NCBI RefSeq assembly: GCF_034702125.1 | Contig: NC_085871.1 | Coordinates: 37,377,159-37,441,158, forward strand | Length of the DNA stretch: 64,000 nucleotides | Direction of reading: 5' to 3' | Source: Engraulis encrasicolus | Lineage: Eukaryota; Chordata; Actinopteri; Clupeiformes; Engraulidae | Part shown: one piece after another, positions 38,546 through 49,500 of the stretch | How the letters are laid out: each line of letters starts with the position of its first letter | Position numbering within the stretch: position 1 is the first letter of the stretch | Notes under the pieces: generated by a model | The model's database searches: none | What the model was told of the DNA's origin: nothing | What the model saw: the letters and a program-made list of their open reading frames with translations, nothing else | Position numbers and translations under genes: made by a program

Positions 38546-38995
38546 ACGGCTTGCCCTTGTTTTAGTACATTTCTTGCCCTTTTTCAAAAATAAATAACCA
38601 ACATACTATATTGAATTATTAGGGGCAAAAATGAACGTGGACACATTCCAATATGAAGCAGAAATAATGTTACTGATCCGGTCCACTTCAGATCAAATCC
38701 ATAATGAGTTTGATACCCCTGGTCAGAGTTTCCTCATAACATAGCATGGGGTGGGGTAGGGTAGCCTACCTATAAAGTGAAAAGGAGGTCTAAAGATGAT
38801 GATAAACAGGGCACATTTTTGAGCAATGTATATGGGCACCAGTACAACACAAAGACTGCTTATCACATATTTTTATCAAGAATACTTGTATTGGCAGCAA
38901 ACACAATTATCTTGTTTTTTTTTATATTGACTGAACAATGTTATTCGTAATACACATTTGTGCCACATTTTGCCTTTATCGTTTAAAGGACACGT

Positions 38996-39392
38996 TCAGT
39001 CAATTTCAATATGCTGTTGTATTGCTCATGCTACCCTTGATTTGTCAGTACCTGGTGATGCCACATTTTTTGGCTAAGCCCTTTCCGAGATATGAGCTAT
39101 TCTAATGAGGGCAGCGTTTGTTTACATTTAAAAAAAAAAAAAAGAACATAGGCCTACTCCAAATATTTTCCCAAAAGGTACCGCTGTTTGCTAGTTGTCT
39201 GCTGATGTTGTATAACCTTTCGGATGTTTTTGGGAATAAATAAAAAAAAAAAATTGAAATGTAAACAAAGCGCTGCCCCCATTACAATGACCAAGATCTC
39301 GGAAAAGACTGAAGAAGAAGAAAAAAAAACCTCAGGTACTGACAAGTACAGGGTACTGTGATCATTACAACTGCATGTTGAAATTGACTGAT
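38996..39392. mobile_element. Foldback element (MITE-like), about 400 bp
   Basis: TTCAGTCAATTTCAATATGC at 38996 is inverted as GCATGTTGAAATTGACTGAT at 39373. The arms also share TGTCAGTACCTG / CAGGTACTGACA and TTTGTTTACATTT / AAATGTAAACAAA. No coding content. Confidence 0.75.
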
Positions 39393-39395
39393 CTG

Positions 39396-40928
39396 GGCCT
39401 CGTTTCCGAAAAGGCCTTAAGTACTACTTAACGCTACGTGCTACTTAAGTTCACACGTAACACCATCGTAGAGCTCACGGAGCGTTTCCCAAAGCCAACT
39501 TAGCTAAGAACCATCGCAGGTTGACACGTAACTCTAAGAGCAATCCACGAGTGGTCTAGAGTAGTCTTAACGCGCTAAGATTGATCGTAGCGGCATGGCA
39601 CAGTGGAGACACCCACAGGATATGAAGGGAAAAGAAGAAACCTGCGCATAAGATTGCTGTTTTAAGACGCGAGTGGCATGGCACAGTGGAGACACCCATA
39701 GGAAAAGAGGAAACTTGCACTTCAAGTTGATGTTTTAAGACGGGAGTGTAAATATCATGGCAGCACAGTTGACACTGCAACGAAAATATGAAGGTAACAT
39801 TAATTGTGGATGTGTAGGCCTATAATAAAAGCAATGTGTTTGGAAATATGTTACAGGTAGTAAAATAGTTCGACTGTGTTTGATAAACCTGGGCATAATT
39901 AAACTGTGATAAATCATAATTTGTGTGGGTGCTTCATGAACAAGAACAAGGCAAAATGAATAAGGGGCTTCGGAAACCAGAGACAAGAGTGTTGATGAGT
40001 GGTGATGAAACTTTATTTGTTTTATATGTTTTTAAAGAAAAATGGTCAGCGAGTTGTTGCACCCTCTTTCATTTTCAAGTAGCCTAAGTAAGGGAAGGCG
40101 ACGCAGAAAATACATGATAGTTGTAGGCGAAGGGTAAGCTATGACAAAAAAGGCAGCGATGGGGATTCGTGTAGATTTTTTGTTTTAATAACAGCAGACT
40201 GCCGTGCAAAAATGTCCTCACAGTTGTGAAAGCCGCACGGTAGGCTACTTTGCGCACCGCTCACCACATGTGCCAAGCTCTGCTCTCCCTATTCCGACTC
40301 TAGTAGGCTAAGCAATAACAAAAAGGCAGCGAGGGGATGTGTCAATGTTGATGGACATTGTTTTTCATAACAGACGTGCTCCCGACAGTTGTCAAGCCTT
40401 GAACGCCTTGAGGTTGTAACTTTGCGCATCCCAATTTGGAACTCCAACTAGGCCTACTTGTCTTCTTAAATAGGCCTATTAAGCTGCAGTAGCGAACTGC
40501 ACGCGCTTTATCTGGGTCTTAACGGCGTAGCTCATGGTTATTACAGTCAGTTGGGAGTTTTGCATGATTTCATTGTTTGTGTGCATTTTATTTCATTTGC
40601 CAACAATAACTCCTATCAATAGTTGCAAACAGCTACAAATGTATTCCACCTTTTATGGAGAGCAACTTTTGACACTTACACACGCCTTACTTTTTGTAAA
40701 TGGTTTAGCAGCAGATGACGGCGCAGTTCACTCCGAGGACACTTCAGCACCACGTAAATGGACAGCGATCCTTAAGAGCGACGCTACGAATGATCTTAGA
40801 GGCTGTGCACGCGCGTTCATGTACGAATGTCTTTGGGAAACAGTCGTAGAAAATCTAAGAACATTCGTAGGATCACTGGTTAACGACACACGTAAGGCTA
40901 AGAACCATCGTTATAGTGAAACGAGGCC
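39396..40928. mobile_element. TIR DNA transposon remnant (1.5 kb) with CTG flanks
   Basis: Ends GGCCTCGTTTCC and TGAAACGAGGCC are flanked by CTG on each side (39393-39395 and 40929-40931). Subterminal blocks are also inverted (CTTAGCTAAGAACCATCG at left; GCTAAGAACCATCG near 40895). Internal frames are not recognisable as a transposase. A 3-bp duplication fits PIF/Harbinger, but the class is inferred. Confidence 0.65.
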
Positions 40929-41089
40929 CTGGTCCTTTAATGTTCTAAGTGATTTTTGAAATGAATTTTACTTTCAAAACACAGCATTGCGCTACCACCC
41001 ACAAAATGTTTATCGTTTCACTGGAGGTACTGAAACAAACTGTAAATCAATTACATTATAGGCTACTTATTTTTTATTTAATGAAACCC

Positions 41090-41440
41090 TACCAACTCCA
41101 GGATGGTGGTTGTACTCAGGCCGAAACGCGTCTGTGTAATAAAGAAACCTATATGGTGCGACCTTTTCTAATTTTGGTCAGCAGCTCAGGACCCTTAAAA
41201 GAAAAAAAAATTGCACCGTTTTTTCTGATTGCACATTTGTGTTCATAAATCCTTGTTTTTAAGTGTCGCTTTGTTTTGCCAACAATGTAAACCACACGGG
41301 CATGATAGCAGATAAACAACACAAGTCGATAAGCAAGTAATACAACCCTTTACTTTATACGTTTTGTTAGTTGTTGGGTGCGTTAAGGTTTTTTTTGTTA
41401 TCTGCTGTTGAGTGCTGCGCAATTCAAACACTTAAAATTC
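41090..41440 (-). pseudogene. Penelope-like element remnant: frameshifted GIY-YIG endonuclease
   Basis: On the minus strand the frame from 41431 reads THPTTNKTYKVKGCITCLST, then VVYLLSCPCGLH. At about 41282 it shifts to another frame that continues VGKTKRHLKTRI. The two halves make a typical GIY-YIG start (VVYLLSCPCGL...VGKTKR). The nearby CCGAAACGCGTCTGTG motif with AATAAAG (about 41120-41145) resembles the end region of these elements. Only the endonuclease tip remains. Confidence 0.7.
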
Positions 41441-42179
41441 CCATGGGGAATTTTGAATGGAAATGGCGAGGGTACGGGGAGCTGTGAGCACACCAACCGA
41501 TCTTTTAAATTGGGTGCTCACCATAATAAGTGACAATATACATGTATTTGACTACTTCATGTTATCTGCTTTGTTAAGTCTTAGTTGTTATCTCCAATGT
41601 ATCAATCTTTTTGAAAGGCTATTAGGTCAGTGGCCTAAGCAAATTTCAGAAATGTTTGTTTGCATACAGATTTCCCTACATTTTCAACACTATAGTAACA
41701 TGAAAGAGGAAAGAATGTTTTTTTATCATCATCAAAAGGCTTTGACCATTGGGTAACAATGTCATTTCAATATAGCATTTGACGTCTGGTCAGTTAGATT
41801 AACTTTTAATCAAATTCTTGCCTCAAGAAACTGGAAGACAGAGCCTTTAAGAAAGGCAGAGTATTTACTAGTCTAACCAAAGTATGGATTTAAGAACAAA
41901 TTAAACTATAATTCCGCCATATCAAATGGGCTTTTAAAGTCCAGCCATCTGGCATGTCAGCATATCTATCAATCCTCCAGTAACATTTTATTTTTTCGTT
42001 CTCATATTAGTCACTAATGCATGTCTAGCTGTCAGCATAAGTGACATATAAGACACATGTTAAGCAAAACCAATCACTTGTTGTTAAATGTGTATTCAAA
42101 AATGTCTTTATTGTTGACAATGACACCTTTACTGATAGGCTATAATCTATCTATCAGTAACACCTTAACACATCTCAGG

Positions 42180-42420
42180 GAATAATTATTTATTTGTTTT
42201 ATTTTTATTTTTTTATTTGTAGTTTATTTGTCCGGGACAATGCAGTGCACATTATTACAAACATGACATGGCAAGTCCATGACACAGCTTGCAGATGTGA
42301 GTACAAAAAGGTTTGCAGCTAGATAGCTAATCTAAGTCCCCTGGTCAGGCTAGCTATTCTAATAAAATAGGACACAAGTCACCTAGACTATACAATTATA
42401 CAAAATATACAGTATACAAT
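42180..42420. repeat. Interspersed repeat of unknown class
   Basis: A TTTATTT-rich start leads into TTGTCCGGGACAATGCAGTG. I do not recognise its class. Confidence 0.4.
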
Positions 42421-42977
42421 TATATGCTATCTTAAAACATACTTCCTATAACATAAAAGCATGTACAGAAAGAAAAAAGAAAAAAATATATAATGAGTGT
42501 GACCTATATGGGCCCTGTATGCTGTGTGTGCATGTATGTAAAAAACTTGTCTTCCACCACCCAAGGGGAGGGGCAGGAATAGCAAAGTGAAGTTGAATGT
42601 CCTGTGTTGGAGGTTATGTGAAGACAACACAGAACAACACACGAGACAGCAGCTTCCAGGTTTTCTTCTGATCATCAAAGGCCAGGGATTATAACAACAC
42701 GGAAGAGGTGAGCTTTATTCACTGCCCCTCCACACCTTCACCAAGCTCTTATAGTTTTAGCAGTTTTAGAGTCTATATGTGATCAGACGCATGAAAACAG
42801 GCAGCAAATACGCCCGGGGGCATCTTGAGTTAACCAAAGCTTATGAGAGTGGAGATTCTACGCATTACAATGATACCTGCTTGACAATCTGGTAACACCT
42901 GAAGAATTTGTGACCCTTTGAATTTGTTCACTAGAAAGCAGAGGATTCAGCTCTGAAAGTTTCTGAAACATTGAGTA

Positions 42978-43207
42978 CACTCTCAGAAATAAAGGTACAG
43001 AACTCATTGCTGTGGCAGTACCCTCAAGGGGAGTATCATTGTGTCGCTTGGGCGGTACCTCAAAAAAGAGGTGACAGATGCACATTGGTCGACATTGCAA
43101 GAAACTGAACGCACCTCTTTTTTGGGGTACCAATCAAGCGACACAATGGTAATCCCCTTGAAGGTACTGCCACAGCGACGAGTTCTGTACCTTTATTTCT
43201 GAGAGTG
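42978..43207. mobile_element. Palindromic MITE (230 bp)
   Basis: CACTCTCAGAAATAAAGG at the left is inverted as CCTTTATTTCTGAGAGTG at the right. Most of the 230 bp pairs (GGGGTACC / GGTACC, TGTGTCGCTTG / CAAGCGACACA). It is flanked by AGTA on both sides (42974-42977 and 43208-43211). Confidence 0.88.
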
Positions 43208-44307
43208 AGTAGCTTATTCAAGACCTCAACTTGCACATCCTGAAAAAAAACCCTTTAATAGTGATTTTCTCTGTTTCGCTCTGTGAGATATTTGACTCTG
43301 GGATTGAAGTCCGGTCATATAGGTGACGTTGATATACTGTAGCCTACATCTAAGTTGTTATTAGTAATGGTCAGCCTTGGTTTAGAACCTACAATCTCCT
43401 ACCACTGTCATGTACTGTAAATCTAATAATCACATTTTACCATGTGCACAGGTGATTTCAGTACTTATTATGAGTAGTAAAAAAGTTTGTTAAGGGTTTT
43501 GTTTAGATGACTGTCGTGATTATTTAGACAAATTGATTGTAATACAAGTGCATCTACAGTAGATGTGTGTGATACCTCAAATGTCAAAAAAATCATAAAA
43601 AGCTGATGAAATCCAGCGGCATGTTATTTACTTGTCATTTACTATTAAACGTACAAATTTAGCACTGTGCTTTCTCATCCGACATGAAAACCAAAATAAA
43701 GATGGAAGAACCATGCAGACTGTACAGCATGCTGGCTGTCACCTATTAGGTGTTGTATAGTTTTCTTAACAGGTCACAGAGGTTTTGGTAAGCTATTGAA
43801 ATGACAATGGTAAATGGGCTAAAACCAAACAGGTGTGTGTATTCTGCAAAGATGTGGTGTTTATCCTCTTGCAAATCCAGGCCTACAGGAGATTTCCAAT
43901 GCAAATCACAATGGCTACATGGAGATTGGGTCATTTAATGCAAATCAATCACAGTCAGCATGAGGCTAGACAAAAGACATGAGAAACTTGGGCGTGTATT
44001 CACAAATGTTGTGTCCATTGCCAGTAAGGCCGTTATTGATATAATCATAACAAGGACCCCTTAATATACATGTCTTATACATCCCTTAACCTAGGCATGT
44101 ACTATATTACTGGCTAACAAGTGCAGTAAAACTTATTTTAAACTTATTACCAAAACTTGTGGAAAATATCCACCATACAACTTGCAAAGGCAAAAATATT
44201 GCCATGAGTTCTTAAAAATGAACACGATTTCTTGTTGCAGTGCTTAGGCTATTAATTTACTTTTTATAAGTTTTATGTGTGTTGACAAGTAAAGTTTTTA
44301 TATTATA

Positions 44308-44320
44308 TAACATTTTATAT
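44308..44320 (+). promoter_or_regulatory. Possible TATA box of the SRCR gene
   Basis: TTTTATATATATAT lies about 65 nt before the ATG at 44382. Only spacing and composition support it, in an AT-rich area. Confidence 0.35.
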
Positions 44321-44381
44321 ATATATTAACAATATTAACATAATATTTCTTTGATGCCTTTTTCTCCTTCTAACAGCAACT

Positions 44382-45988
44382 ATGCAGATTTTATTATGGA
44401 TCCTTCTAATGGGTAAGAAAAACATCAAAGGTAAATAGAAGAACATTTATATGTAACATAGCATTCATTACCAGTATAACTTGTGTTTGAATGACTGTAG
44501 GCACTCAGAAAACACAAGGGCTCATGGCTAACATATTGCACGGGTTAATAAAGGATAATACAGGGCCCTGCTGTCTCTCTCATTTTAGGGCACTGCATTG
44601 CTACACTGGCGACCCGGATCAATTCCGTCCTGAGTCATTTGCCGATCCTTCCCCATTTCTCTCTTCCACTCATTTCCTGTCATCACCTTCACTGTGCTGT
44701 CCTAATAGAATACAAAAAGCCCCCTGGGATAATCCTGGGAAAATGAATGAAACCTCTACTCTGCTTCTATCTGGTGGCCAAATGATCCACAAATGGCCAT
44801 TAATAAACTCTATAGAAGACCTTACAAGTGAACACAAGTTATGTATTGAAGAGTATTCGACATTATTTATTTTTGAAGCCTGGGCCTACAGTATACTGTA
44901 TAGTATTGTTAGAAGTAGAGACACAAGAAATGGTCATTACATTACATGCAAAGATAACAGCTGTTAGTTTTTTCCCCATTGGTTTGGGTCATTTCTTGAA
45001 ACCAAAATGACATTCTTAAAGCATACAGTCATGGCCAAAAGTATTGGCACCCCTTCAATTCTGTTAGAAAATACTCAATTTCTTCCAGAAAATGATTGCA
45101 ATCACAAATTCTTTGTTATTAATATCTTCATTTGTTTTTCTTGCAATGAAAAAACACAAAAGAGAATGAAAAAAAGTCAAATGAATGATAATTTTACACA
45201 AAACTCCAAAAATGGGCCGGACAAAAGTATTGACACCCTCAGCCTAATACTTGGTAGCACAACCTTTAGACAAAATATCTGCGAACAACCACTTGCGGTA
45301 ACCATCGATGGGTTTCTTAAGCCTGGCTCAAACTACACGACTATCGCGCCGATTCTCGGCTGAAAACCCCCCTTACGACAATCGCTGGAACGTTACTCCC
45401 CAGGACCATCGCAAGCGATTGTCGGGGAAGATTTCCTCGTCGTGAGCGACGTTCTGAGATAGAACTTTGGCAGCTCAAAGAGTCGCCGATCGCAAGTCGT
45501 AGAAATCAAACAGTGTTTGATATTTGCGACTGGAAATAGAACGTCGGGCATTGTCTCGGTGGCTGCGAGCAGCGACAAGATTGACAGTTGCGATTCTCTT
45601 CTAGTGTGCGGTGCACCCCGACGCCAACATCGGACACACAATCGCTAGTCGTGTAGTTTGAGCAAGGGCGTAGGTTTGGCTGGAGCTTTGGTAGGGACAA
45701 CTTCAACCAAAAAAAAATACATAGATGCTTTATCTAGATTAATCTGACTGGTATTCTGAAATTAATCTAGGCTCATTCAATATAGGCCTATGCCCCCTAC
45801 CGAAATAATGACTAGGGCCTATAAGTAAGGAAGACTGTTTCTTTAACCAGGTGGCACATTAGACTAGGGTTCATATCGTTTCCCAAAATGAAAAGTGCTA
45901 TACAAGTGGTACATGTTAAACACAGATAATTCTATTTAACATTTATTTAAACAAAATTGCTTCAACGACTAAGCATTTCTAATGGGCC

Positions 45989-46059
<71 letters not shown>

Positions 46060-46463
46060 TTAAAAGGGCAGCGGCTCCTTTAAAGACGTAGGCCAGGCTA
46101 CTCTTGGGCTCCTTTCTGTAAAAGCAGTCAAGCTCCAAGGGCGTAGGTTTGGCTTGAGCATAGGGACAACTTCAACCAAAAAAATAAAAAATTACATAGA
46201 TTCTTTATCTAGATTAATCTGACTGGTATTATGAAATTAATCTAGGCTCATTCAATATAGGCCTATGCCCCCTACCGAAATAATGACTAGGGCCTATAAG
46301 TAAGGAAGACTGTTTCTTTAACCAGGTGGCACATTAGACTAGGGTTCATATCGTTTCCCAAAATGAAAAGTGCTATACAAGTGGTACATGTTAAACACAG
46401 ATAATTCTATTTAACATTTATTTAAACAAAATTGCTTCAACGACTAAGCATTTCTAATGGGCC

Positions 46464-46533
<70 letters not shown>

Positions 46534-49500
46534 CATTCTGTAGCTGACTTTAAAAGGGCAGCGTCTCCTTTAAAGACGTAGGACAGGCTACTCTCGGGCT
46601 CCTTTCTGTAAAAACAGTCAAGCTCCATCAAGACCGAGCCCCTTTGTCCTGGGAGAATAAACGACCCTTTTTGCCTGACAATATATAAAACCCGACTTTT
46701 ATTCTCAGAATGTCAGAGGAATCACAACTTGAAACTTTTTACAACAGGCGGCACACGCGGCAACCGGCAACCGAAATGAGCAAACATAAATCGCATTTAG
46801 CTAGTAGTTTGACAGTCGGAATGTTTTGCAATTATGGCATGTATTGTGTGAGGTGTGTGGATAGCCACCAGGCTACAGCAACTATTTCAAACGGCAGCAT
46901 CTCCAGCATCTTCCCATGACTCTCTCATTCATTCATTCCCATGTTTATTTGCATCTGCAAGGGCTTAATTGATGGCTACACCGAGACCGTTAAAACTTGC
47001 ACTCGAAAAAGAAAAGGGAGGGTAGGAGGATAACGCTTATCTTACCTAAACACCGAACAATACAACACATGCATGAAATCTTATGGGGCTGTCGGCTTAT
47101 TGTTGAGGTACCATAGCCTAGGCCTACTTCTTATGCCAGTCGTCCTTTTCTTTTTGGTATCTCTGAGGCTCATAATAAATGTCAAATTCAGAAGAAAATA
47201 CGTAGGCCTATGCCGTTTGAGTTTAATTCCAATACGAGACAGATGCGTTCACTTTTCAGCACCACCAGCGTGGACCACGTACTGCTTCCTCCTGGCCGCT
47301 TGTTGCAGCCAATAGTGGCATGGGTCATCATAGCTCACTAACTAGCCAATTTAAAATGTTTTTAAATGAATGCTACCACTGCATAGTTTATCGAAATATT
47401 AACTTAATCAATGTAGATTTTCGATCAGTTAGGCCTATTTAATTTTTCATGTCAAAAAATGGTCGGGACTATTTTATATCCCTTGAATATTGGTTGTGAC
47501 ATGTCACGACCGTCCCTACCCAAATCTACGCCCATGAGTTTGAGCCTGGCTTTACAATGCTCTGCTGGAATTTTAGACCATCCTTGAGGTGATTTGAAGG
47601 GTGCTTTCTCCAAACTATCATTGTGAGATCTCTCCACAGGTTTTCTATGGGATTAGGGGGTGGACTCCTACATTATGCTGCAAAATTTGTTGATAGTCTT
47701 TAGACTTCATAATTTCATGCACACGGTCAAGCAGTCCAGTGCCAGAGGCAGCAAAGCAACCTCAAAACATCAGGGAACCTCTGCCATGTCTGACTGTACG
47801 GACGGTGTTATTTTCTTTGAAGGCCTCATCTTTTTCCTGCATTCATTTGAATGAACAGGAAAACACTGAGGCCTTCAAAGAAAAGAATACGGTTCGTACA
47901 GTCAAACATGGCAGAGGTTCCCTGATGTTTTGAGGTTGCTTCGCTGCCTCTGGCACTGGACTGCTTGACCATGTGAATGGAATTATGAAGTCTGAAGACT
48001 ATCAACACATTTTGCAGCATAATGTAGGAGTCCACCCCCTAATCCCATAGAAAACCTGTGGAGGGGTCTCACAATGGCAGTTTGGAGAAAGCACCCTTCA
48101 AATCTCAAGAAGGATGGTCTAAAATTCCAGCAGAGTGTTGTAGGAAGCTCATTGATGGTTACCGCAAGTGGCTGTTCGCAGATATTTTGTCTAAAGGTTG
48201 TGCTACCAAGTATTAGGCTGAGGGTGTCAATACTTTTGTCCGGCCCATTTTTGGAGTTTTGTGTAAAATGATCATTCATTTGACTTTTTTTCATTCTCTT
48301 TTGTGTTTTTTCATTGCAAGAAAAACAAATGAAGATATTAATAACAAATAATTTGTGATTGCAATCATTTTCTGGAAGAAATTGAGTATTTTCTAACAGA
48401 ATTGAAGGGGTGCCAATACTTTTGGCCATGACTGTAACTACAACATAATTTATTTGGCCAAACATTATTAGTTCATTTACATTTCAGACAACTAGCAAAA
48501 TGTCACGTGTCCCCCAAAACTGCTCATTGCAAGTTGGCTTGGGGATTTGTCCATGTTGTTTTGAGAATGTCATTTCTATTTCAAGAAATGATTAAAACCA
48601 AAACCTGTGGCTGCAGCAGCTTCTACCTCATCAGCCAACCTGCTCAGTAAACAGAGTAAAACTTCATAGAGTATCGGTAAAAAGTAGGCTATATGAGAAT
48701 AGTGCTCTCATCACCACGTCTTCCTTCTCTCTTTCTTCATAATGGTTGTGTCAGTGGCTCCTGCCTCCTCAGCTGCTGACCTGTGGCTGGTGAAAAGAGA
48801 TGACATATCGTAACAACATATCACTGAGTAAACTGACTAAAACATATTACTAGTAGTGGTTCTACTACTACTACTAGTAAAAAGTATGACAATACAGTAT
48901 CTCATTACCCTGTCTTCCTTCCTCTTCTTCTTCCTCTTCTTCATCACTGTCAGTGGCTCCCGCCTCCTCCTCCTCCTCCTCAGCCAACCTGCGGCTCGTG
49001 AATGGAGATGACAGCTGTTCCGGCAGGGTGGAGGTCTTCTACTCAGGCTCGTGGGGGACCGTGTGCGATGATGACTGGGACATGACCGACGCCACCGTAG
49101 TGTGCCGAGCGCTGGACTGTGGTATAGCGATCCAAGCCCCACATTCAGCTCATTTTGGTCAAGGGGTATCCACCATCTGGATGGACAATGTGGCCTGCAC
49201 TGGGACAGAGACGGCCCTGCATGACTGCGCAATGCCTGGTGCCTCTTGGGGAAACACAAACTGCGGTCACGGTGAAGACGCCAGTGTCATCTGTGGAGGT
49301 TTGTTGATCTGTTTTGTAATTTGATTTGGAGGTTTGTGTTTTGAAATGTCACACGAGGAAGGTCTTAGTAGATCAAAATGTCATGAAAAAAGTTAAAGCG
49401 AAATGGTCAGTGCGCGTGAGGTTTATACAGTCATGTTCAAATCTATTCATCCTCAAATATATTCAAACCCCAACCCCCAATTTGTGACTGTCCTCATGAT

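Larger units (their letters stand above)
45320..47551. mobile_element. PIF/Harbinger-like element inserted in the Tc1 copy
   Basis: Ends AGCCTGGCTCAAACT and AGTTTGAGCCTGGCT are flanked by TTA (45317-45319 and 47552-47554), and removing it restores the Tc1 arm. The piece 45320-45663 has further near-end inverted matches (ACTACACGACTATCGCG versus CGCTAGTCGTGTAGT). Most of its length is the inner insertion at 45664-47537. Confidence 0.75.
45026..48434. mobile_element. Palindromic Tc1-like transposon hosting nested insertions
   Basis: The ends CAGTCATGGCCAAAAGTATT and AATACTTTTGGCCATGACTG are flanked by TA. With the insertion at 45320-47551 removed, the left half (45026-45319 plus 47552-47842, about 585 bp) is the inverted copy of the right half (47843-48434, 592 bp). 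Each half is a Tc1 end plus the C-terminal part of a DDE transposase (right half: [10 protein letters not shown] frame, then broken by stops). The centre is at about 47842 (CATTCATTTGAATG). It lies in intron 1 of the SRCR gene. Confidence 0.88.

Noticed and set aside
46710..46919. 69-residue frame inside the nested hAT-like element
   Set aside because: Starts well but has no recognisable domain; may be a transposon leader exon, not supportable as a gene.
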